A stretch of DNA of 64,000 nt from an uncultured Bacteroidales bacterium (GCA_900315175.1 OMYA01000005.1:186001-250000), one strand, 5' to 3'; numbered from the stretch's first letter, positions 17,029-26,085 are shown. Notes: a model not told the origin generated them from the sequence alone. Numbers and translations: made by a program.

Positions 17029-18957
17029 ATGTGGTCAAATAGGGAAATCCCACTATGGAAAGTGTTCGTCATCCGCCTCGGCGTGATGTTGGGTCTGCTT
17101 GCCATAAGCCGTTGGCTGCTTTTCATTTTCAACGTCGGCAATTTCCCAAATCTAAGCATTGGCGAACAGTTCCGATTGTTCTTTATTGGGATGCGTTTCG
17201 ATGTCTGGACACTCATAATCGCGAACCTTCCTTTCTTGATTTTTTATGGAATTCCATTTAGATTTAAGTATAACAAAGTCTATTGTAAAATTATTGATAT
17301 TCTTTTTGTTATAACGAATACTTTAAGTATCACTTTAAATCTTATTGACGTCATTTATTATCGCTATATCGACAAGCGAATGACCTCCGAACTGTTCGGT
17401 TTTATGCAGCATACCGATGATAACCAGGGCGGTTTGGTGAAGCAGTTTGCTGTGGATTTCTGGTTCATGATTGGGATTTTCGCGGCCTTTTTATTTGCGA
17501 TAATCATACTCACTAGGAAAACGAGGGTAAAGCCAGCTGTTATCATCAACAAAACTTATTGGTACACAACACGTTCGCTTGTATTTTTAGGTCTTGTCGC
17601 AGCTTCTGTCATTGGTCTTAGAGGAGGATTGCAAAACAAGCCTGTCAGCATCATCACTGCGGCTAATTACACCAAAACACAGAACATTCCGCTGGTTTTG
17701 AACACTCCGTTCACCATTGGGCGCGGCAATTCGGGAGATGTGCTGAAAAAACTCGACTTTTACGACGACGATGAGCTCGAGCAGCTCTACTCTCCTATCC
17801 GTAAAGACCTGACAATCAATCGTTTCATCGAAAAAAACATTCAGAATTACAATGTTTTTATAATCATTTTGGAGAGTCACGGGCAGGAGATGGTTAAGTT
17901 TTACAACCAGAATCGCGAAGAAACGCTGACTCCGTTTCTCGACTCCCTACTTGCCAACAGTCTGAGTTTCAATGGCATGGCAAACGGGAGACAGTCTATT
18001 GAGGCTGTAACATCCATACTTTCCGGACTGCCGTCATTGATGTCGAAGGACTATGTGGAGTCGCGATATGCGATGAACCGACTTGATGGAATAGGCAGTA
18101 TTTTAAAGAAACATGGCTATTCGACGGCGTTTTTCCATGGCGGGAACAATGGCTCGATGAACTTTGACGCCTCTGCCCTTTCTGCGGGTTTCGACAAATA
18201 CTACGGTCGCAATGAATATGGCGACGACGACGATTACGACGGCACATGGGGCATCTCAGACATGCCGTTCCTGCAATTCACCGCGCACAAGGTTGATGAG
18301 ATGAAAAAGCCTTTCGCTGCAGGTGTTTTCACGCTTTCGTCACACCATCCGTTCAAATTACCTAAAGGTTATGAGCTTCCGGAGGGCGTTTATAAAACGG
18401 ATTTTGAAAAAACGATGCGTTATACCGACGATTCCATGCGGCATTTCTTTGAAACCATGTGTGAATACAGCTGGTTCGACAGCACTGTCTTTGTTGTCGT
18501 TGGCGACCATGTGAACCCCGAGCACCGTTTCGACAACTATCTCAACGGCTACGGACAATATCAGATTGTGACGGCTTTTTATGCGCCAAATGTCTTTAAA
18601 CCATTGAAAACCAATATAATGGCACAACAAACCGATATCGGAATAAGCATCTTGGCGGCACTCGGCTACAACGACACGATATTTACCTTCGGCAGAAATG
18701 TGTTCGACAGCCTGCAAGAGCCTTGTTTTGCAAGCTATCTCAACAATATCTACCAGTATTCCGACGGCAAGCACATGCTTCAGTCCGACGGTCAAAACAT
18801 CACCTCGGTATTTGACATCGAAGAAGACCCTTGTCTGACGAGAAACCTATATAATGCAAGTAAAGCCGAAGATTGGAATGAGCTAAACAACAAGTTCAGG
18901 ATGCGTCTCCAGCAGTATAATAACAGAATGATTAACAATAAGTTATATATACAATGA
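17029..18957 (+). CDS. LTA-synthase-family sulfatase-fold membrane protein
   Basis: A 642-residue inner-membrane protein. The first about 190 residues hold five hydrophobic spans; the rest is an extracytoplasmic alkaline-phosphatase/sulfatase fold. Active-site elements visible: FIIILESHG (metal Glu, near 282), the nucleophile region NGRQSIEAVTSILSGLP (near 320), FHGGNNGSMNFD (near 370), SSHHPF and VVVGDHVNPEH (near 490). Members transfer phosphoglycerol or phosphoethanolamine from lipids to envelope glycans. Bacteroidota lack lipoteichoic acid, so the acceptor is unknown. The stop overlaps the lipid kinase start by 4 bases (ATGA), which suggests a linked lipid-head-group/diacylglycerol cycle: the transferase releases diacylglycerol, the kinase can recycle it. 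Confidence 0.88.
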   Translation: MWSNREIPLWKVFVIRLGVMLGLLAISRWLLFIFNVGNFPNLSIGEQFRLFFIGMRFDVWTLIIANLPFLIFYGIPFRFKYNKVYCKIIDILFVITNTLSITLNLIDVIYYRYIDKRMTSELFGFMQHTDDNQGGLVKQFAVDFWFMIGIFAAFLFAIIILTRKTRVKPAVIINKTYWYTTRSLVFLGLVAASVIGLRGGLQNKPVSIITAANYTKTQNIPLVLNTPFTIGRGNSGDVLKKLDFYDDDELEQLYSPIRKDLTINRFIEKNIQNYNVFIIILESHGQEMVKFYNQNREETLTPFLDSLLANSLSFNGMANGRQSIEAVTSILSGLPSLMSKDYVESRYAMNRLDGIGSILKKHGYSTAFFHGGNNGSMNFDASALSAGFDKYYGRNEYGDDDDYDGTWGISDMPFLQFTAHKVDEMKKPFAAGVFTLSSHHPFKLPKGYELPEGVYKTDFEKTMRYTDDSMRHFFETMCEYSWFDSTVFVVVGDHVNPEHRFDNYLNGYGQYQIVTAFYAPNVFKPLKTNIMAQQTDIGISILAALGYNDTIFTFGRNVFDSLQEPCFASYLNNIYQYSDGKHMLQSDGQNITSVFDIEEDPCLTRNLYNASKAEDWNELNNKFRMRLQQYNNRMINNKLYIQ

Positions 18958-19850
18958 AAGAGAAGATTTTGTTTATTGTCAACCCTATTTCAGGACATCA
19001 CGACAAGTCGAAGTTCCCTTCGATTGTTGATGAATTGATTGACAAGGACAAATACGACTACACCATCACGCTGACAGAATATGGCGGGCATGCTGCCGAG
19101 CTCACAAAGCGAGCCATTGAAAATCAATATGATATCATTGTTGCTGTGGGTGGTGACGGCACCATCAACGAGGTTGCGACCAACATGATTGGAGCGAGAC
19201 AGACCTTTGCCATCGTGCCTTATGGCTCAGGAAACGGACTTTCGCGGCATCTGCATTTGCCATTAAAACCTCAAAAAGTCATCACTGAGGTCATCAATAA
19301 GGGCGTGAAAGCGAAAATCGACACGGCGACCATGAACGGAGTGCCCTTCATCAGCATCGCCGGGGTGGGTTTTGACGCCATCATAGCCGAGTTCTTCGCA
19401 AAAGACCCGAACAGAGGCTTCAAAACATATTTTAAACTCGTTACAGAGAAGTATTTCAAGTTCAAACCGGAGAAATATCATCTCATACTCAACGACAACG
19501 AGGAAATCGACTGTGAGCCGTTTTTCATCTCATTTGCCAACAGCAACCAGTTCGGTTTTAACGCTGCTGTCTCCCCTCACGCCTCACTCAACGATGGGCT
19601 CATTGACGTCTGTATCTTCAAAAAGCCGAGCATCATCCAGGTGCCTTACATAGCAGAACGTCTGCTGACACAACACATCGACAAGACGCATATCGTCGAC
19701 ATCCACCAAGCGAGCAAAATTAATGTGATCAGGGAAAAAGAAGATTACGCCAACATCGACGGTGAAGCTGTGATGATGCCTGAAAACCTCGAGATAATTG
19801 TCAACCCATTATCACTAAACATCTTATTACCTCACGAGAGTCATACTTAA
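18954..19850 (+). CDS. Diacylglycerol kinase-family lipid kinase (YegS/BmrU-like)
   Basis: A 298-residue cytoplasmic lipid kinase. The N-terminus has FIVNPISGH, the nucleotide-binding GGDGTINEVA (near residue 65) and PYGSGNGLSRHL, the standard DAGK catalytic signatures; the C-terminal beta-sandwich with GLIDVCIFKKP and YANIDGEAV is also present. It phosphorylates diacylglycerol or a related lipid with ATP. Its ATG overlaps the stop of the LTA-synthase-like gene, whose reaction would produce diacylglycerol, so recycling is an attractive inference. Confidence 0.92.
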   Translation: MKEKILFIVNPISGHHDKSKFPSIVDELIDKDKYDYTITLTEYGGHAAELTKRAIENQYDIIVAVGGDGTINEVATNMIGARQTFAIVPYGSGNGLSRHLHLPLKPQKVITEVINKGVKAKIDTATMNGVPFISIAGVGFDAIIAEFFAKDPNRGFKTYFKLVTEKYFKFKPEKYHLILNDNEEIDCEPFFISFANSNQFGFNAAVSPHASLNDGLIDVCIFKKPSIIQVPYIAERLLTQHIDKTHIVDIHQASKINVIREKEDYANIDGEAVMMPENLEIIVNPLSLNILLPHESHT

Positions 19851-19880
19851 AGTAAATTATAGATATAAATTATTAAAATT

Positions 19881-21134
19881 ATGATTACTAAATACTTAGA
19901 AATTTTAACAAAACTGTTTCTTGGACTGCGTTTTAGCGAGGAAACGGCTTACGACTTAGCGCAGGGTGTCGGCATTATCTCTCTGTTTGTGGTGTCATTC
20001 ATGCTGTTTTTCATCGTCAAATTTATTTTGAGAAGATACGTAGCAAATCTCATCAGGAAGACAAAATTCAAATACGACGATTATTTTCTCGGCAAGAAAT
20101 TGGAAAGACGTATTGCTTTTCTGGTGCCGGTTTACATGATTAAATCGCTAATTTACGATGTAGCTCCCGATTTAAATGCCTTGAACGCTTTTATCTATGT
20201 GATAGTGCGAGTATGCGAAATAACCACATACACCGGCATTTTGCTGTCAATATTGAACTCATTGTCGGATATTTACAACTCGTTCGATGTGTCGAAAAAC
20301 AAGCCGATGAAAGGTTTCATACAGGTCATCAAGATTTTTGCAGTGATGATTTGTGTGCTTTTGGTCATTGGAGTGTTGATTAACAAGGACTTAAGCAATC
20401 TCTTCATCGGACTTGGTACTCTTTCGGCGGTGTTGATGCTCGTCTTCAAAGACCCTATTTTAGGCTTTGTGGGCGGTATCTCATTGACTGCCAACGACAT
20501 GGTGCGCATCGGCGACTGGATTGTTAAGGGCGATGCCGACGGTAATGTCATTGACATCGGTCTGACCACCGTGAAAGTCAAGAATTGGGACAACACTATT
20601 GCCACCATCCCAACCTATTCGCTCATTTCCGACCCGTTCATCAACTGGCGTGGAATGACGGAGTCAGGAGGCAGAAGGATTTCACGCTCAATCATCATCG
20701 ACATTGACACCATCAAATTCTGCACACCTGAAATGCTTGAAAAATACAAGAAATTCCAGTTGGTTTCGCAATACATTACCGACAAGGAGGCAGAAATTAC
20801 TGAGTATAACAAGCAGAACAACATCGACACATCCAACCTCGTCAACGGACGTCGTCAGACCAATCTCGGTGTTTTCAGGGCATATCTGCAGGCATACATC
20901 AAGCAGAATCCAAATCTGAACCACGAGCTCACGATGCTTGTGCGTCAGAAAGACCCTACAGAATTCGGCGTGCCGCTTCAGATTTACTGCTTCAGTGCAA
21001 AAACCGACTGGATTTCATACGAAGCGATACAAAACGACATCTTCGACCACATTTATGCGGTCATTAAGCAATTCGACCTTAAGGTCTACCAGAGACCTTC
21101 ATCATATTCGTTAAGCTTGATGAACGACAAATAG
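19881..21134 (+). CDS. MscS-family mechanosensitive ion channel
   Basis: A 417-residue inner-membrane protein with four or five hydrophobic segments in the first 190 residues and the MscS pore/beta-domain region (LGTLSAVLMLVFKDPILGFVGG, then NDMVRIGDWIV and DGNVIDIGLTTVKVKNWDN). These proteins open on membrane tension and release solutes on osmotic downshock. Compared with E. coli MscS (286 residues), there is a longer N-terminal membrane part and an insert around residues 270-350. The last 24 bases overlap, tail to tail, the Fe-S gene on the other strand. Confidence 0.92.
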   Translation: MITKYLEILTKLFLGLRFSEETAYDLAQGVGIISLFVVSFMLFFIVKFILRRYVANLIRKTKFKYDDYFLGKKLERRIAFLVPVYMIKSLIYDVAPDLNALNAFIYVIVRVCEITTYTGILLSILNSLSDIYNSFDVSKNKPMKGFIQVIKIFAVMICVLLVIGVLINKDLSNLFIGLGTLSAVLMLVFKDPILGFVGGISLTANDMVRIGDWIVKGDADGNVIDIGLTTVKVKNWDNTIATIPTYSLISDPFINWRGMTESGGRRISRSIIIDIDTIKFCTPEMLEKYKKFQLVSQYITDKEAEITEYNKQNNIDTSNLVNGRRQTNLGVFRAYLQAYIKQNPNLNHELTMLVRQKDPTEFGVPLQIYCFSAKTDWISYEAIQNDIFDHIYAVIKQFDLKVYQRPSSYSLSLMNDK

Positions 21135-22859
21135 TTCGGCTATATCCTTGACAGGAACCGGCGATTTGCGGGCGAAAGTCTTGAGGCACAGCGGACAAGC
21201 TGTCACAATCTCATCAGGATTATTGAACATCAGATCAGCGACGGAATTACTTGTAATTTCGTCGCGTTCTTTTTGCGTAAGATTGAAGCTTCCCAAGCTA
21301 CCGCCACAGCAGATGCTGAGTTCTTTCTCGGATTTTGCTTTGAGCAGATTACCGACGTTTTCGATGGCTTCACGAGGCTCGTCGTACACTCCGTAAGCGC
21401 GACCGAGCTCACATGGGTCGTGATAGACATAGTTGACATCGGCCTTTTTGACCTTCAGCTTGCCATTTTTGACAAGTTCATTGATATACTGCGTATGATG
21501 TTGGATTTCAACACCTTCGAGATGATATTCATCTTTAAACACTTTGTAGCAGATCGGGCATGAAAGCACGAGTTTTGTAGCACCGGATTTCTTTATCAGC
21601 TCGGTGTTTTTGGCAATCATAGCCTGAGCTTCAGCAACTTTTCCGCTGAGCAGCATCGGGCGGCCGCAGCATATGCCACCGTCTTTGTCGAGAAAATCGT
21701 ACTCCTCACCTGCCGATTCCATTATTTGTTGCATGGCACGCATGATTTTAGGGGTGAGCTGGGTCATACAGCCGGCGAAATAGAGAGTTTTTGGTTTAGT
21801 GGATGAGATTTCTCCACTACGCTCCGCTTCGGTCGAAATGACGTCTAAATATGAATGATCGCTATGGATTTCATAAGGCACGGCTGCTCTCTGGCTGAAT
21901 TTGATGTCGCATGACTCAATGCTGACAGGGCATATCATCACGCATTTGCCGCACATAAGGCATGTCTCGGCGATGCGTTTTGCTTCTTCAGAATCTTTGT
22001 TTCTAAGCTTCTTCATGAAATATGCCGAGGTGTTGCCGCTCATCTTATCGTTGACGCTCATCGGGCACGCATCGATACAGAGACCGCATGACGGGCAGGA
22101 ATAGAGCTGTGCCAGAGCATAACCTTTGCGAGGCTCACGAGCATTCAAACCAGCGTGACGCATCAGGATAAAGAGCGCCTCTGTCGGGATATGCATGTAT
22201 CTCGTAAACGGCAGCATAAACATAAATATCAGCAAATCAAAGGAATAGAGCCACCAGAATGCCATGATATTAGTCTTTTCGGCTATCAGTCGGAACGGGA
22301 AAATTGTCCACAACGCGAAACGAATCATATTATCGGCGAAACCGAATTTCGTGACACGCTTCACCCCCACTATCTTTGAGTGGATTTTCTTCGCCACAGC
22401 GATAAGGATACCGCTGATAATCATCAGGAGGAAGAAATCCATCAGGAAGGCGAAAACCGGTGTTTCTTCAGCGAAATACTTGAAGAATATAGGATAATAG
22501 AAGTTGGTGAAAGTACGCGCAAAGCCTTCAACCTCAACGCCTTCGAGCGGTTTCAGGGTAAAGAGCATGACATGTCCTATCACGATAATCATAAACCAGC
22601 CAAACGCGATGGCGGAGTGCATGTAGCCCAAAAGAGGGTTACGTTTCCATATTTTCACGTGGAACAGGCAGTCGCCGAAGAGGTCGCGGATGTTAGCCCA
22701 GGCTGTCTTAGGTGTCACCAGCGAGCGCAGAAACTGCCTCCTGTCGTCTTTCGGCAGCTGCAATATAACTTTAAAAAGCCCCACAAAGCAGTATGTCAGC
22801 ACGAAAGCCATGCCGAGCACAAACGGGAGCACAAAAGGATGGAATATCTGTGAGTTCAT
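21111..22859 (-). CDS. Membrane Fe-S subunit: cytochrome-b-like domain + ferredoxin + two CCG domains (HdrE/HdrD-like)
   Basis: A 582-residue fusion. Residues 1-235 have about five membrane spans of the nitrate-reductase-gamma/HdrE type, with candidate heme ligands His81 and His96. Residues 250-315 hold two 4Fe-4S motifs (CPSCGLCIDACP and CLMCGKCVMICP). Residues 358-582 hold two cysteine-rich CCG domains (GICCGRP with SCPICYK; SICCGGS with ACPLCLK), as in HdrD/HdrB. This layout lets electrons pass between quinone in the membrane and a cytoplasmic thiol or Fe-S partner. It is the last gene of the five-gene operon and overlaps the preceding one by 4 bases. Residues about 339-353 are encoded by an in-frame dispersed repeat. 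Confidence 0.88.
   Translation of the reverse strand: MNSQIFHPFVLPFVLGMAFVLTYCFVGLFKVILQLPKDDRRQFLRSLVTPKTAWANIRDLFGDCLFHVKIWKRNPLLGYMHSAIAFGWFMIIVIGHVMLFTLKPLEGVEVEGFARTFTNFYYPIFFKYFAEETPVFAFLMDFFLLMIISGILIAVAKKIHSKIVGVKRVTKFGFADNMIRFALWTIFPFRLIAEKTNIMAFWWLYSFDLLIFMFMLPFTRYMHIPTEALFILMRHAGLNAREPRKGYALAQLYSCPSCGLCIDACPMSVNDKMSGNTSAYFMKKLRNKDSEEAKRIAETCLMCGKCVMICPVSIESCDIKFSQRAAVPYEIHSDHSYLDVISTEAERSGEISSTKPKTLYFAGCMTQLTPKIMRAMQQIMESAGEEYDFLDKDGGICCGRPMLLSGKVAEAQAMIAKNTELIKKSGATKLVLSCPICYKVFKDEYHLEGVEIQHHTQYINELVKNGKLKVKKADVNYVYHDPCELGRAYGVYDEPREAIENVGNLLKAKSEKELSICCGGSLGSFNLTQKERDEITSNSVADLMFNNPDEIVTACPLCLKTFARKSPVPVKDIAELFVVHQA
21802..21843. repeat. REP-like dispersed repeat inside the coding sequence
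   Basis: On the minus strand this reads CGTCATTTCGACCGAAGCG followed by GAGCGTAGTGGAGAAATC, a repeat type I recognise from intergenic regions of many Bacteroidota genomes. Arms beginning ATTTC and ending GC form an imperfect dyad. Here it is translated in frame (DVISTEAERSGEIS) in the linker between the ferredoxin and CCG domains. Confidence 0.75.
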
Positions 22860-23167
22860 CGTGTAATGTCTAACAAAATCTTACGAATATTGATGCCGCG
22901 CGGGCAAACGAGGGTGCATTTGCCGCAGAGCATACATCTTTGAATCATTTTCTTTGCCTCTTCTTCTTTGCCGCGTTGCAGCATAAGAAGGATGCGGCGG
23001 AAACTCATCTCGGTGAAGTTTCCGGCAGTGCAAGTCGCAGTGCATGAGCCACATGCGATGCAAGTGTTGATGTCAGGATTGGCGTCCTTCAGACGGTTGA
23101 ACGTCGTCAGGTCGATGTCGTCCATCTTGACATGTGAACTTGGTGACAAACAAAAACCGAAATCCAT
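22856..23167 (-). CDS. 4Fe-4S dicluster protein (HdrC-like)
   Basis: A 103-residue ferredoxin-type subunit with two cluster motifs, CIACGSCTATCTAGN (residues about 36-50) and CMLCGKCTLVCPRGI (about 78-92), spaced by a helical segment as in HdrC/GlpC/succinate-dehydrogenase-like Fe-S proteins. In the first motif the final Cys-Pro reads Cys-Thr, as is common in HdrC. It starts 2 bases after the HdrA-like stop and overlaps the membrane subunit by 4 bases. It probably wires the HdrA-like flavoprotein to the membrane subunit. Confidence 0.88.
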   Translation of the reverse strand: MDFGFCLSPSSHVKMDDIDLTTFNRLKDANPDINTCIACGSCTATCTAGNFTEMSFRRILLMLQRGKEEEAKKMIQRCMLCGKCTLVCPRGINIRKILLDITR

Positions 23168-23169
23168 AA

Positions 23170-24180
23170 CTACTTGTTGTTTATGTAGTTAAACACTTGT
23201 GTTGCCACTGAGCGTGCTTCGCCTATGGTGTCAGGCAGCGACTTCGGGGCGGTGCAGGCGCCGGCAACGAAAACGCCGTCCTGAGCGGTGCCGTTCATGC
23301 CAAGATACATATCCTTGTTTTGCATGAAACCATCACTGTTGTCGGCAATTCCGAGTTTCTGCTGTATCGTGTCGATGCTCTTGTTTTTCTCCATAGCGCA
23401 CATCAAAATGAGCACATCGAGAGTCATCTTCAAAGGCTTGCCGAATAAGGTGTCTTCCGCCTTGATGACAAGCTTGCCATCCATGTTTTCGGAGACTTCG
23501 CAAACACGGCCGCGCACACATTTCACGTCGAAATCTTTCTGCGTCTTCAGATAAAGATCTTCATAACCTGGGCCAAACATACGCAAATCCATGTAGAATG
23601 TGTAAACCTCAGCATCCGGGAACACTTCCTTGATTTCGCAGGCTTGTTTTAAGGCCGTAGTGCAGCATACCTTTGAACAATATGTGTTGCATACTTTTAC
23701 GTCGCGGGCGCCAACACAATGCACGAAACCGATTTTCTTAGGGTTGTTGATGCGCTCATCTTTGCCTGTCCTGAAAAACTTCTCCAGTTCGACGCTGGTC
23801 ATCACATTATTATATATGCCGTAGCCGTATTCCTGTTTTCTCTCTGCTTTAAAAATGTCAAAACCTGTAGCAAGAATCACAGCCTTAGCGTCAATCTTTT
23901 CATTATTGCTTAAAACGGCGTGAAAACCATCATTATCTTTTTGAATATCAGCAACTTCCGTATTAAGATAAGTCTTAATGTCTTTCACCTGACTTAGCAT
24001 CTGATCCACTACGTCTTTGGCGGGGTGGAACGCGGGGAACAGTCTGTCCCATTGTGCGATATGTCCGCCAAGGTTTTCGCTTTTTTCGACAATAATTGGT
24101 GTCAGCCCCATCTTTTGCAATTGTGTGGCTGCTTCCATTCCGGCGGCTCCACCGCCAATAATCAATATATTTTCTTTCAT
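23170..24180 (-). CDS. HdrA/QmoA-like FAD iron-sulfur oxidoreductase
   Basis: A 336-residue flavoprotein. FAD is bound by IIGGGAAGMEAATQL near the N-terminus and ILATGFDIF in the middle; the family cluster region CVGARDVKVCNTYCSKVCC is intact; the C-terminal FVAGACTAPKSLPDTI closes the FAD site. It is shorter than methanogen HdrA (no extra ferredoxin inserts) and closer in size to QmoA of sulfate reducers. ATG 24180 is used; the frame extends to a TTG at 24195 but that is less likely. It is the third gene of the operon. I infer it distributes electrons between the HdrB/HdrC-like and membrane subunits. Confidence 0.88.
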   Translation of the reverse strand: MKENILIIGGGAAGMEAATQLQKMGLTPIIVEKSENLGGHIAQWDRLFPAFHPAKDVVDQMLSQVKDIKTYLNTEVADIQKDNDGFHAVLSNNEKIDAKAVILATGFDIFKAERKQEYGYGIYNNVMTSVELEKFFRTGKDERINNPKKIGFVHCVGARDVKVCNTYCSKVCCTTALKQACEIKEVFPDAEVYTFYMDLRMFGPGYEDLYLKTQKDFDVKCVRGRVCEVSENMDGKLVIKAEDTLFGKPLKMTLDVLILMCAMEKNKSIDTIQQKLGIADNSDGFMQNKDMYLGMNGTAQDGVFVAGACTAPKSLPDTIGEARSVATQVFNYINNK

Positions 24181-24191
24181 AACGTTGATTT

Positions 24192-25262
24192 TCAAACTGA
24201 TTTAATACATGATGGGCACATTGGCTGACCGAGGTCTTTGCCGTTCACGCCCTGATATTTTTTCTTCGGGTCGTAAGGTATTCCCATCTTTTCAAGCAAT
24301 GGTTCGATTGCGACTTGATGCACTTGAAGTCCGAGATCCCACGGATCGTAACCCATCACCAAGCCAGCCACCTCTTCGTATGTCAATGCGGGGATTCCGT
24401 ATCCGTTCTTGCCATAAGTCTTGCCTGTCTGCTCGGCGATGACATATTGCCATCTGTCAAGGAAATAAGGGCATCCAGGGCAGTTGGTGATAATCAGATC
24501 CGGTTCGTATGGCTCCATCGACTCGAATTTTTTATGTGTGTTCGACACGGAATAGCCTCTGTTGCCTTGTATGAAGTACTGGCGGAATCCGAAACCGCAG
24601 CAATGACGGCGTTCAGGATAGTCGACGACCTCACCGCCCCATGCCTCAATCATTCCGACGAGCACATGCGGATATTCGGCGCCGCCGAAACCTTTTGAAG
24701 GGAACATCTTAGAATAGTGGCATCCGATATGCTCGACCACCTTCAAAGGCTTGCCAGTCTTGGCGTTCACGAGCGGGAACTTCATCTGTTTTGCGATGTC
24801 GAACCTGAATTTGTAAATCATGTCACTGGCGTGAGCGAGATATTTCGGTTTGGCGAACTCTTTCTTGCACGAATCCCAGAGATACTGGCGGATTTTTGCC
24901 TCCAACTCAGGAAATTCATGCCATGTCTCGAGTGTCTCGGTGTATAGTCCGAATGAAGTGATGCATGAGCAGACGTAGTTTTCGTAGCCGCTCTCCTTCA
25001 TCAGCGCAAACTGGCGCGCTATGATTGTCATGGCAGTCTCCTGCGGGATGGTGTCACTGTGATAGGCAATGCCGCCACATGTTGTGTGATATGCGTTCTC
25101 GTAGAAGTCTTTCCCGAGCCTGTTTCTCACGATGTCCAGAAAGGTAACCTCCGAGGCCGGCCAAAAGCTCTGTCGGATGCAGCTTCTCACATAAAAATAA
25201 TGGTCATCGGGAATATCTTTCTGATAATCAGCCCAGATCTTCTGTTTTCCTTCAACTATCAT
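24192..25262 (-). CDS. HdrB-like cysteine-rich (CCG) subunit
   Basis: A 356-residue protein with two cysteine-rich domains of the HdrB type: first half TCGGIAYHS with VCSCITSFG, second half HIGCHYSKMFP with RHCCGFGFRQ and NCPGCPYFLD. In methanogen HdrB such cysteines hold the noncubane 4Fe-4S clusters that reduce the heterodisulfide. Methanogen coenzymes are not expected here, so the disulfide or other substrate is unknown. An extra C-terminal Cys pair (MCPSCIK) ends the protein. It lies 11 bases upstream of the HdrA-like start (operon) and 58 bases after the HdrC-like stop. Confidence 0.87.
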   Translation of the reverse strand: MIVEGKQKIWADYQKDIPDDHYFYVRSCIRQSFWPASEVTFLDIVRNRLGKDFYENAYHTTCGGIAYHSDTIPQETAMTIIARQFALMKESGYENYVCSCITSFGLYTETLETWHEFPELEAKIRQYLWDSCKKEFAKPKYLAHASDMIYKFRFDIAKQMKFPLVNAKTGKPLKVVEHIGCHYSKMFPSKGFGGAEYPHVLVGMIEAWGGEVVDYPERRHCCGFGFRQYFIQGNRGYSVSNTHKKFESMEPYEPDLIITNCPGCPYFLDRWQYVIAEQTGKTYGKNGYGIPALTYEEVAGLVMGYDPWDLGLQVHQVAIEPLLEKMGIPYDPKKKYQGVNGKDLGQPMCPSCIKSV

Positions 25263-25302
25263 TGTATGATTTAAAATTTAAGATTTAAAATTTAAAATTC
25301 GA
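25263..25302. repeat. AT-rich tandem words (AAATTTAAAATTT-type)
   Basis: The spacer between the HdrC-like and HdrB-like genes consists of repeated ATTTAAAATTTAAGATTTAAA words, similar to 56378-56440. Confidence 0.5.
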
Positions 25303-25320
25303 TTTAAATACGTTATAAAA

Positions 25321-26034
25321 CTAGTGGTTTAAGTGTTTTTCCCAATCGTTTTTGGTATAAACCTCCATGAAGTATTCCTCGTCGGTGAGGTTTTCCTTCA
25401 CAGCTTCCTGATGTGCGTCGTTCAGCACCTGTTCAATCAGTTCTGTGGCACCTGTCACGTCGAAGATATTCTTCAGCTGGTCGAGACTTTCTTTCGGGAT
25501 CTTACGCAATCCGCCGGGGCCGTCACCGTCGAGGTTCGAGCCCAGACGGGCATGGATATCGTCCAAATGCTCGCAGACCCACTGCCCGACCGGACCATAT
25601 TCCGGGTGTGTCTCGTATGCAAAAGTGCGCGGATAGACACAATATCCGTAGTTTAACACATTGCTGCACAAGTCTTTAGCCACAACATACTGCTGACGCC
25701 CTTTCTCCGAAAGCATGTAAAGTCCGCTCCGCATGGCGAGTTTTCTCAAAGACATGATAACCAAACCAGGCGCATTGGCACGAGGACAACGTGTCACGCA
25801 TGACATGCACTCGCCGCAATACCAAATAGTGTCACTTTTCAAGAGTTCCGCCAAATCATCCTCATTTTTACGCGCCACAATGTTCACAATGTTCTTCGGA
25901 TTGTATTTGTAAAACTCCGCGGCCGGGCAAACAGCTGTGCACACACCACAGTTCATGCACGCCTTCATCCCCTCTTTTATCCTGTAATCCTTGTATAATT
26001 CCTCTACAAGATGTCCTTTGAATCTATATTCCAT
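25321..26034 (-). CDS. HdrC-like 4Fe-4S subunit
   Basis: A 237-residue protein with two ferredoxin motifs, CMNCGVCTAVCPAAE (residues about 26-40) and CGECMSCVTRCPRAN (about 73-87), and a mostly helical C-terminal half of about 150 residues that is longer than in minimal HdrC. It is the first gene of the operon. The promoter-proximal HdrC-HdrB pair followed by HdrA is the arrangement expected for an HdrABC-like complex; a second ferredoxin and a membrane subunit then follow. Confidence 0.87.
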   Translation of the reverse strand: MEYRFKGHLVEELYKDYRIKEGMKACMNCGVCTAVCPAAEFYKYNPKNIVNIVARKNEDDLAELLKSDTIWYCGECMSCVTRCPRANAPGLVIMSLRKLAMRSGLYMLSEKGRQQYVVAKDLCSNVLNYGYCVYPRTFAYETHPEYGPVGQWVCEHLDDIHARLGSNLDGDGPGGLRKIPKESLDQLKNIFDVTGATELIEQVLNDAHQEAVKENLTDEEYFMEVYTKNDWEKHLNH

Positions 26035-26076
26035 AAAAGTAAATTAGTATATAGTATATCATTTTACTAACAGTTT

Positions 26077-26085
26077 GCAAAAGTA
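26077..26085 (-). promoter_or_regulatory. -7 box of the Hdr-like operon
   Basis: Minus-strand TACTTTTGC, 43 bases upstream of the ATG at 26034. Confidence 0.5.

Noticed and set aside
21111..26034. Assignment as a methanogen-type CoB-CoM heterodisulfide reductase
   Set aside because: The homology is clear but the organism is a Bacteroidales that should not make CoM or CoB, so the named substrate cannot be accepted.
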